Shown here: one piece after another, positions 54,153 through 60,268 of the stretch
How positions within the stretch are numbered: position 1 is the first letter of the stretch
Layout: every line of letters starts with the position of its first letter
Assembly: GCA_014379905.1 (NCBI GenBank)
Contig: JACMKX010000038.1
Span: forward strand, 1-60,268
DNA from: Ferruginibacter sp.
Lineage (GTDB): Bacteria > Bacteroidota > Bacteroidia > Chitinophagales > Chitinophagaceae
Direction: 5' to 3'
Length of the DNA stretch: 60,268 nt
Made by a program: the position numbers and the translations under genes
Notes under the pieces: model-generated
Databases searched by the model: none
What the model was told of the DNA's origin: nothing
What the model saw: only the letters and a program-made list of their open reading frames with translations

Positions 54153-55991
54153 ATGAAACATCTTGCAGCGCTAAACCCCTTTTTTTGGAAATACAGGTAC
54201 CGTTTATTATTAGGCATCCTTTTTATCATCCTTACCAACTATTTCAGGATACTTGCGCCACAGTTGACCGGCTATGTGGTGAACACGGTCGTAAATAAAG
54301 CCGAACAACATACCAGCGCCCCTCATCAACCCGTACATAAAAAGGACTATGATTTTCTCGTTCAGGCGATCATTTCTAAACTGGAAACCAGCAGTTTCAG
54401 TCAGCAGGTTTTATGGAGCAGCATCACTTTGCTGCTACTTGCCCTCATTAGCGGGGTCTTTATGTTTTTAATGCGGCAAACCATCATTGTAATGAGCAGG
54501 CTGATCGAATACAGTCAAAAAAACCAGGTATTCCATCATTACCAGCAACTGGATACCAGCTTTTATAAAACGCACAGTACCGGCGACCTGATGAGCCGTA
54601 TTTCCGAAGATGTCAGCCGCGTAAGGATGTACACCGGACCTGCCCTGATGTATTTTATCAACCTTGCCGCTGTTCTTGCTTTCAGCATTTTTTTTATGGT
54701 TCAGGCCAGCCCGAAACTTACGCTGATTGCTTTATCCCCCCTGCCCCTGCTCGCCGTTACCATTTATTTTGTAAATACCATTATTAACAGAAAGAGTGAA
54801 CGCATACAGGCGCTGTTAAGTGACCTTACCACCAATGCCCAGGAGTCCTACAGTGGCATCAGGGTAATTAAATCATTTGTGCAGGAGAAAGCGATGCTGG
54901 GTTTTTTTACTGCAAACAGCGAAGCATATAAGAAAAACGCATTGGGGCTCGCCAAAACTGAAGCCATTTATTTTCCAAGTATCGGCTTATTGATTGGTTT
55001 AAGTACACTCATCACTATCATGGCAGGGGGTATGGATGTTGTGCAAGGAGTACCAGGCGCCAGCGTAGGTACCATCGCTGAATTTGTATTGTACATTCAA
55101 ATGCTAACGTTCCCTGTAAGTGCCATAGGGTGGACGGCCAGTATGACGCAGAGGGCCGCTGCCTCACAAAAGCGCGTAAATGAATTCCTGCAAACCACGC
55201 CTTCCATAAACGAACCCCTGATGCCTTTAAAGCCATTTCTAAATAGCAGTATATTATTCTCAAACGTTGATTTTACTTACCCGCATACGGGTATACATGC
55301 CATTTCAAATTTCACACTTGAAATCCGGAAAGGGGAAAAGATAGCCATTGTGGGCAGAACAGGTTCAGGGAAATCCACCATCGCGCAGTTACTCTTACGC
55401 ATGTACGATGCGCAGGATGGATTGATATTGTATGATAGTGTACCGGTAAATAAAATAGATATTAACTGGTTACGCACACAAATAAGTTATGTACCCCAGG
55501 ATGTGTTCTTATTCAGCGAAACGGTGCAAAATAATATTGCCTTTGGAGTGGATAAAGCCGGCCTGGATGAGGTAATAAAAGCAGCAAAGCTGGCTGGTAT
55601 ACACCAGGAAATAGACGGGTTCTCCCATGGGTACCAAACCATGATCGGGGAGCGGGGAGTAACGCTCAGCGGGGGCCAGAAGCAACGTATTTCCATAGCC
55701 AGGGCGTTGATAAAAGATCCTTCAATGGTCATTTTTGACGATTGCCTGAGCGCGGTCGATGCAAAAACGGAAAAAGAAATATTGAATAACCTCAATAACT
55801 GGTGGAAGGATAAAACTGCGGTTGTTATCACCCACCGCATCTTTTCTTTACTGGAATTTGATAAAGTGATCGTACTGGACGATGGAAAAATTGTAGAACA
55901 GGGAACGCATACCGGTTTATTACAGCAAAAAGGCTATTATGCCGAAATGTATGCGAGGCAGCAGCAACTTGATCTTAGTACACACTATTAA
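54153..55991 (+). CDS. ABC transporter, fused permease/ATPase (exporter type)
   Basis: A 612-residue half-transporter. The ATG at 54153 (MKHLAALNPFFWKYRYRLLL) is preferred to a TTG three codons earlier. About six membrane helices lie in residues 15-330. The ATPase domain carries Walker A GRTGSGKS (401-408), the Q-loop YVPQDVFLFSETVQNNI, signature LSGGQKQRISIARAL, Walker B MVIFDDCLSAVD and H-loop VITHRIFSL. It fits MsbA/MdlB-like exporters for lipids or drugs and works as a dimer. The gene stands alone. Confidence 0.92.
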   Translation: MKHLAALNPFFWKYRYRLLLGILFIILTNYFRILAPQLTGYVVNTVVNKAEQHTSAPHQPVHKKDYDFLVQAIISKLETSSFSQQVLWSSITLLLLALISGVFMFLMRQTIIVMSRLIEYSQKNQVFHHYQQLDTSFYKTHSTGDLMSRISEDVSRVRMYTGPALMYFINLAAVLAFSIFFMVQASPKLTLIALSPLPLLAVTIYFVNTIINRKSERIQALLSDLTTNAQESYSGIRVIKSFVQEKAMLGFFTANSEAYKKNALGLAKTEAIYFPSIGLLIGLSTLITIMAGGMDVVQGVPGASVGTIAEFVLYIQMLTFPVSAIGWTASMTQRAAASQKRVNEFLQTTPSINEPLMPLKPFLNSSILFSNVDFTYPHTGIHAISNFTLEIRKGEKIAIVGRTGSGKSTIAQLLLRMYDAQDGLILYDSVPVNKIDINWLRTQISYVPQDVFLFSETVQNNIAFGVDKAGLDEVIKAAKLAGIHQEIDGFSHGYQTMIGERGVTLSGGQKQRISIARALIKDPSMVIFDDCLSAVDAKTEKEILNNLNNWWKDKTAVVITHRIFSLLEFDKVIVLDDGKIVEQGTHTGLLQQKGYYAEMYARQQQLDLSTHY

Positions 55992-56146
55992 CTACCCCGG
56001 CTAGATATCGGGAGAGTGTATTTAAAATTGCCGCAAGGGTCACTAACCTTTTAAAAGTTCATTTCAACGTGTAGTCAGTTTATGAAGGTTGGCAACCCTT
56101 TAATGCCCTGCAGCAATTTTAAATGCCCCCATACCGGCAGGTTTAT

Positions 56147-56176
56147 TTTGCCATATCAAAAACAACTTTATCTTTG
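56147..56176 (+). promoter_or_regulatory. Bacteroidota-type promoter before the DUF3276 gene
   Basis: TTTG (56147-56150), 18 bases, then TATCTTTG (56169-56176) is the best consensus promoter in the window. It leaves a leader of about 45 bases before the GTG at 56228. Confidence 0.6.
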
Positions 56177-56227
56177 CCCTTTAAATTATTTATTGATAAC
56201 AGGTGACAATCTAAAAATTATACAACT

Positions 56228-56686
56228 GTGGCGTACGAAAACAACGACAAAAAAATGGAAAGCGTTTATAGCAAACGCATCAGAGCAGGAAAACGAAGGA
56301 CTTACTTTTTTGATGTAAGAGAAACACGTGGCAATGACTATTATTTAACCATCACCGAGAGCCGTAAGCGATTTGACTCAGATGGTTATGACAGGCATAA
56401 AATATTTCTATATAAGGAAGATTTCAATAAGTTTATTAAGGGCTTAGGGGAAGCTATTGATTATGTAAAAACAGAATTAATGCCTGATTTTGATTTTGAT
56501 GCATTTAATCATGATACACCTTATGAAGGTGAAGACGGCCAGCAACAACCAGTTGCATCCGCTCCACTGGAAATAGAAAAAGAGCCGGAGGTAGTTGCTG
56601 AAGAAGCCGCTGAACCTGCAATAGTTTCTGAAGCAGATAATACACCTGTTGATAATGGGAGTACCGAAGAAGTGGATAAGTGGTAA
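56228..56686 (+). CDS. PUR-alpha-like nucleic-acid-binding protein (DUF3276)
   Basis: A 152-residue protein. Residues 1-90 match the single PUR repeat: VYSKRIRAGKRRTYFFDVRE, YYLTITESRKRF, and HKIFLYKEDFNKFIKGLGEA. PUR repeats bind single-stranded DNA or RNA. The tail (about 98-152) is acidic and low in complexity, rich in Glu, Ala and Pro. The start is GTG at 56228, followed by AYENNDKK, as in homologues with a short charged N-terminus. It has its own promoter and a terminator 35 bases after the stop. Confidence 0.87.
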   Translation: MAYENNDKKMESVYSKRIRAGKRRTYFFDVRETRGNDYYLTITESRKRFDSDGYDRHKIFLYKEDFNKFIKGLGEAIDYVKTELMPDFDFDAFNHDTPYEGEDGQQQPVASAPLEIEKEPEVVAEEAAEPAIVSEADNTPVDNGSTEEVDKW

Positions 56687-56720
56687 TTAGCTAAAAATAT
56701 TTTTAAAATAACAAGTATGG

Positions 56721-56745
56721 TCCTCTCCGTTAGTGGGAGGATTTT
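56721..56745 (+). terminator. Intrinsic terminator after the DUF3276 gene
   Basis: TCCTCTCC (56721-56728) pairs with the complementary GGGAGGA (to 56741) around a short loop, with one G-T wobble, and TTTT follows. Confidence 0.75.
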
Positions 56746-57377
56746 GCGTTGGGGGCATTTGAATAAAATGGACACTTCTTAAAGACAGATTCAATTTGTT
56801 GACTCGTAACTATCAAATAAATTTTAATGCACCTGCAGGCAATTTTGTTTAGTTAAGATTAGTAATTCAATTGCACGGTCTTTCATAGCGATGACAGAAA
56901 ATTATTATTTTCCATTTTTATTCCACGCACTAAAAGGCGGGGTAAAAAAAATTTCCATATAAGCTTGCAATTTTATTTTTTATCTTTTAATTTTATGGCA
57001 AGTGATTGTTTAATGAATAGCAACAGCAAGTAGTTGTATTTCGGCTTTCTTATAATTCAGTTGTTTCTCTCGCGCTAACTGAAACTGAATGATAGCAAGG
57101 ATATCAGTACTTTTATTATCAGTGATAATTCTCATTACCCTCCATTATTTTTATCGCCGGTAATAACAATTCACCATACTCAAATTTGATATGGAAGATT
57201 GCATGAACAGATGAATAAATACCAACAGAAGAAGCGTTTTACATTACCCTCTATTAACAACAAAACAAGCAAAAGATTTGTGCGGTGCTATTTTTAGCCG
57301 TACATTATTTATTGTTGCCGTTTCAATATAACAACCGCCCGTTATCAAATTATTTTTTCATTATTAAATTTTTCATT
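56746..57377. other. 630-bp AT-rich gap, possible decayed minus-strand gene
   Basis: No intact gene is seen. On the minus strand two adjoining frames read SSVHAIFHIKFEYGELLLPA and, after a shift, TDILAIIQFQLAREKQLNYK to a stop at 57010-57012. They span roughly 57010-57235 and look like one decayed protein I cannot name. The rest, including the leader of the protease gene, shows nothing. Confidence 0.35.
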
Positions 57378-58409
57378 ATGAAATCAAAAAGCTTGTCTGA
57401 AAGGAACGGCAACGGACATTCACATGTTGAAACGTTAACTGAAAATCCATCCTATGAGCAGAAAAGTCCTTCCTATGATCAAAGTTACACGCAGCAATCA
57501 GCGTCTTACCAGGAGTTTTCGGAAACTGAAGTGGAAGATGTGGAAGGGGTCACCATATTAAGGCCTGGTGAAGGGGATAAGGAAGTATCCAACAAACTGG
57601 AAACTGAATCGATGGCATCCCAAACCGAATTCGAAGAAACCGGTTTTGAAAGCCCCTTACTGGAAAACCTGCCACTAGATGCACTCTATGCCAGTTATTC
57701 AGAGCTGATTCCTAAAATGGAGGCTGAAGCAAGGGAAGTGATTATTGGAGTAGATAACAGGGTGAGGGTATTCGCCACCACCACTTATCCCTGGAGGGCT
57801 ATTTGCTCGTTAAAAATCACTGCCAGCGATAATTCAAAGTGGATTGGCACCGGCTGGCTTGTATCTCCAAGAACAATTATTACCGCAGGCCACTGTGTAT
57901 TTATGCATGACCATGGCGGATGGGCAAAAAGTATCGAAGTGATTCCAGGATTAAATGATGCTGCCAGGCCATATGGTTCCTGCTCCAGCAATAATTTAAG
58001 AAGTGTTGCAGGCTGGACAAATAGTAAGAACAGGGATTTTGATTATGGCGCCATCATTCTGCCAGCCAGCTGCCGGCCTGGTGACAAGACCGGCTATTTT
58101 GGGTTTGGTGTTAAGAATGATGCCTACCTGATGCCATCCGTGCTTAACATTTCGGGTTATCCGGGCGATAAGGGTGGCAATCAACAATGGTTTATGGCGC
58201 TTAAACCTAAATCACTCACCAGCCGGGTTATTAAATACGATATTGATACAATGGGAGGACAAAGCGGGGCCCCTGTTTGGGTAAAAGTTGGGCAGGTACG
58301 TACCTGTGTGGGCATCCATACCAATGGGCACCTTTCTGGGAATTCTGCTACCAGGATTGTAACACCTGTGTTTAATAATATACAAGCATGGAAGAACCAG
58401 GGATTATGA
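57378..58409 (+). CDS. Trypsin-like (V8/glutamyl-endopeptidase-type) serine protease without signal peptide
   Basis: A 343-residue protein. The ATG at 57378 is preferred to an upstream open extension that lacks a ribosome site. Residues about 1-130 are acidic and disordered, with loose SY-Q repeats (PSYEQ, PSYDQ, SYTQQ, ASYQEF). The chymotrypsin-fold domain (about 130-343) has the full triad: H172 in TAGHC, D222 in DFDYGAI and S296 in GGQSGAP. GTGWLVSPRTIITA and GIHTNGHLSGNSATRI are family features. No secretion signal is visible, unusual for this family. The N-terminal region may be a propeptide or targeting tail. A strong terminator follows. Confidence 0.88.
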   Translation: MKSKSLSERNGNGHSHVETLTENPSYEQKSPSYDQSYTQQSASYQEFSETEVEDVEGVTILRPGEGDKEVSNKLETESMASQTEFEETGFESPLLENLPLDALYASYSELIPKMEAEAREVIIGVDNRVRVFATTTYPWRAICSLKITASDNSKWIGTGWLVSPRTIITAGHCVFMHDHGGWAKSIEVIPGLNDAARPYGSCSSNNLRSVAGWTNSKNRDFDYGAIILPASCRPGDKTGYFGFGVKNDAYLMPSVLNISGYPGDKGGNQQWFMALKPKSLTSRVIKYDIDTMGGQSGAPVWVKVGQVRTCVGIHTNGHLSGNSATRIVTPVFNNIQAWKNQGL

Positions 58410-58421
58410 TGAAAAAGCCTG

Positions 58422-58462
58422 GGAGGGCGAATATGGGAACTCATTCGCCCTCCTGCTTTTTT
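58422..58462 (+). terminator. Strong intrinsic terminator after the protease
   Basis: GGAGGGCGAAT (58422-58432) and ATTCGCCCTCC (58443-58453) form a perfect 11-bp stem with a 10-base loop, followed by six T residues. It lies within an apparent upstream extension of the next gene, which shows that the next gene starts later (58490). Confidence 0.9.
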
Positions 58463-58489
58463 ATAACTGGCTTAAAGAATAATAAAAAT

Positions 58490-58747
58490 ATGCAGACACG
58501 TAGCTCCGTAAAAGGAATTTTAAAAAACAAAGAAGGCAAGCCATTGGCAGACGCAGTGGTTATGATTAAAGAAGGCTCGCATGAATCAAATGATATAGCT
58601 TCGGTATCCAACGGCCAGGGAGAATTTTATGTTTCAGGTATTGTTATTCCGGGCAGGTATTTATTACAGATTATGCATGATAATGGCACCATCACCAAAG
58701 AGGTCAATATACAATCTGCGGATATTGTTATCCAGGTAACTTTTTAA
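58490..58747 (+). CDS. Small stand-alone carboxypeptidase-regulatory-like domain protein
   Basis: An 85-residue protein beginning MQTRSSVKGILKNKEGKPLA. The whole chain is one Ig-like CarboxypepD_reg fold: KGILKNKEGKPLADAVVMIK, ASVSNGQGEFYVSGIVIPGR, and YLLQIMHDNG. These domains normally sit at the N-terminus of SusC/TonB receptors or peptidases and almost never stand alone. There is no signal peptide. It follows the signal-less protease after a terminator, so it may be made separately or by read-through. A partner, substrate or inhibitor role for the protease is conceivable but unproven. Confidence 0.7.
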   Translation: MQTRSSVKGILKNKEGKPLADAVVMIKEGSHESNDIASVSNGQGEFYVSGIVIPGRYLLQIMHDNGTITKEVNIQSADIVIQVTF

Positions 58748-58771
58748 CCCAGGTACACTTTTCTTGAACAA

Positions 58772-58792
58772 TTTTATAAGTTCCTTATAAAA
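58772..58792. terminator. Perfect AT-rich hairpin between converging genes
   Basis: TTTTATAAG (58772-58780), TTC loop, CTTATAAAA (58784-58792): nine perfect base pairs. It sits between the small domain gene and the converging pgi and may terminate transcription in either direction. Confidence 0.5.
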
Positions 58793-58919
58793 AGCGTTTG
58801 CTCCGTATTATGTCATTGCCAACAATCCAGGAAATATAAGGATTAAACCCATTTCAGGAAAAATGCTTTCAGCAATGGCTTGTAAAATTTTTAACGATCA
58901 CATTTGCCATTGCCTTACA

Positions 58920-60268
58920 CTATTGAACCTTCATTTGCTTATAAGCATTCACTAATCCGTTAGTTGATGAATCATGCGTTTTGACAATCTCATCAGTTTT
59001 CAGTTCGGGCAAAATTTTATTCGCTAATATTTTACCCAGTTCAACGCCCCATTGGTCGAAACTGTAAATATTCCAGATAACACCCTGTACAAATATCTTA
59101 TGCTCATAAAAAGCAATCAATTCGCCTAAAACAAAGGGAGTTATTTTGGTTACCATGAATGAATTAGTTGGCCGGTTTCCTTTAAATACCCGGTAAGGGT
59201 TTTCATTTGGTGCCCCATTCATCAATGCTTCTGTTTGCGCAAAATAATTACTCATCAGTATTGCGTGATGATTGCCTATTGGATTGTGCGAAATAGCTGG
59301 AGCTATGAAGTCACAGGGAATAACCTGTGTGCCCTGGTGTATCAATTGATAAAATGCATGTTGCCCATTGGTGCCGGGTTCTCCCCATATGACCGGCCCT
59401 GTGGCATATGTTACCTGCTCTCCGTTCCGATCAATATATTTCCCGTTACTTTCCATATTGCCCTGTTGAAAATACGCGGCAAAACGATGCATGTATTGAT
59501 CATAAGGCAGTATTGCTTCGGTTGTAGTTCCGTAAAAATTAGTGTACCAGGTTCCCAGGAGCGCCATCATTACCGGAATGTTTTTTTCAAAACCAACGGT
59601 TGAAAAATGAATATCTGCCTGGTGTCCTCCCTTCAGCATTTCTTCAAAATAATCATAGCCGATAGTTAATGCAATTGATAATCCAATTGAACTCCACAAG
59701 CTGTACCTGCCGCCCACCCAGTCCCAAAATACAAACATGTTTTCAGCCGCGATACCAAATTTTACAACATCTGCTTCATTGGTGCTTAATGCCACAAAAT
59801 GTTTGGCAATATAAGCTTCATCTTTTGCTGCCTGCAGAAACCATTGCCTTGCTGTATGGGCATTTGTCATGGTTTCAAGCGTCGTAAAAGTTTTAGAGGC
59901 AATGAGGAACAACACTTCCTCTGCATTTATCTTTTTTAGGGTTTCAGCAATATGTGTTCCGTCAACATTGCTTACAAAAAAAGTTTCAATCCCTTCCACC
60001 CAATAGGGTTTCAGTGCTTCCGTTACCATAACCGGCCCGAGGTCGCTGCCACCAATGCCGATATTGACAATATATTTGATTTTTTTTCCCGTATAACCTT
60101 TCCATTCACCGGAATGAACTTTTGCACAAAAGTTTTGGATCTGGAGTAGTACTGCTTTAATTTCGGGCATCACGTCCCGTCCTTCAAACAGGACAGGGTT
60201 ACCGGAGAAATTCCTCAAGGCAGGATGTAAAACAGCCCTTTTTTCAGAATCATTAATTTTCTCTCCCG
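58920..60268 (-). CDS. pgi: Glucose-6-phosphate isomerase, C-terminal part (5' end outside window)
   Basis: The minus-strand frame is open to the window edge. About 449 residues are present, of roughly 550 in the full enzyme. It begins [19 protein letters not shown], the conserved PGI opening block. [20 protein letters not shown] is the sugar-phosphate site, followed by [17 protein letters not shown] and [34 protein letters not shown] carries the active-site His. PGI interconverts glucose-6-phosphate and fructose-6-phosphate in glycolysis and gluconeogenesis. It is a housekeeping gene marking the right border of the accessory region. Confidence 0.97.
   Translation of the reverse strand, partial: GEKINDSEKRAVLHPALRNFSGNPVLFEGRDVMPEIKAVLLQIQNFCAKVHSGEWKGYTGKKIKYIVNIGIGGSDLGPVMVTEALKPYWVEGIETFFVSNVDGTHIAETLKKINAEEVLFLIASKTFTTLETMTNAHTARQWFLQAAKDEAYIAKHFVALSTNEADVVKFGIAAENMFVFWDWVGGRYSLWSSIGLSIALTIGYDYFEEMLKGGHQADIHFSTVGFEKNIPVMMALLGTWYTNFYGTTTEAILPYDQYMHRFAAYFQQGNMESNGKYIDRNGEQVTYATGPVIWGEPGTNGQHAFYQLIHQGTQVIPCDFIAPAISHNPIGNHHAILMSNYFAQTEALMNGAPNENPYRVFKGNRPTNSFMVTKITPFVLGELIAFYEHKIFVQGVIWNIYSFDQWGVELGKILANKILPELKTDEIVKTHDSSTNGLVNAYKQMKVQ

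Noticed and set aside
57285..57377. Upstream extension of the protease giving a hydrophobic start
   Set aside because: The stretch could mimic a signal peptide, but it has no good start context, and homology-like sequence and an ATG begin at 57378. It remains a minor possibility.
58388..58489. Upstream extension of the small regulatory-like domain gene
   Set aside because: It overlaps the protease end and runs through a strong terminator hairpin.

Overview
The window looks like a chromosomal segment of a Bacteroidota bacterium, most likely a Chitinophagaceae-type soil or plant-associated member (inference). The basis is two SusC/SusD pairs, many secreted carbohydrate-active enzymes with lipoprotein or Sec signals, AT-rich DNA, weak Shine-Dalgarno sequences, and promoters of the Bacteroidota TTTG / TAnnTTTG type. 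No tRNA, rRNA, CRISPR array or intact insertion sequence was seen.

Region 1 (1-4289) is decayed or accessory. It holds the 3' end of a heparinase II/III-type lyase, a frameshifted remnant of an RND efflux pump, a two-gene toxin-antitoxin module (Xre/MbcA/ParS antitoxin and RES toxin) with its own promoter and operator-like palindrome, a strong terminator, and a DinB-family gene broken by several frameshifts.

Region 2 (4290-9078) is a run of small soluble enzymes: epoxide hydrolase, SnoaL-like, VOC, RibD/DHFR-like, SDR-like, a membrane protein, and a second RibD/DHFR-like gene. The last is cut short by a GC-rich element with an 11-bp inverted repeat.

Region 3 (9092-51817) is a very large polysaccharide utilisation locus. 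Two divergent LacI-family regulators share an intergenic region full of CG-centred palindromes, and a matching AAACGTTT site lies upstream of the first susC. All remaining genes run on the + strand: SusC/SusD, heparinase-type lyase, GH88, GH97, a second SusC/SusD, a DUF5017 lipoprotein, a CHRD lipoprotein, a secreted protein of unrecognised family, a ROK kinase, a FucP-like symporter, a GH28-like beta-helix protein, a serine hydrolase fused to an alpha/beta-hydrolase, GH43, a second heparinase-type lyase, GH43, GH127, a giant GH106-like protein, a GH43 C-terminal remnant and a secreted esterase-like protein. Inferred logic: surface capture by SusC/D, cleavage of uronic-acid-containing chains by the lyases, removal of the unsaturated uronate by GH88, trimming of arabinose-, rhamnose- and galactose-type decorations by GH43/GH127/GH106/GH97, deacylation by the esterases, then uptake and phosphorylation by the symporter and the ROK kinase. 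This enzyme set fits a branched acidic plant or gum-like polysaccharide; the exact substrate cannot be read from the sequence.

Region 4 (51818-60268) holds a family 2 glycosyltransferase, a CpsB-type PHP phosphatase, an ABC exporter, a PUR-alpha/DUF3276 nucleic-acid-binding protein, a trypsin-like protease without a signal peptide next to a tiny stand-alone carboxypeptidase-regulatory-like domain protein, and on the minus strand the 3' part of glucose-6-phosphate isomerase.

The features most worth attention are a SusD-like protein carrying an insertion that resembles phage tail-fibre modules, the two-hydrolase fusion, an unrecognised 770-residue secreted protein, a shared post-signal N-terminal tag on adjacent GH43 and GH127 enzymes, and the signal-less protease / mini beta-sandwich pair.
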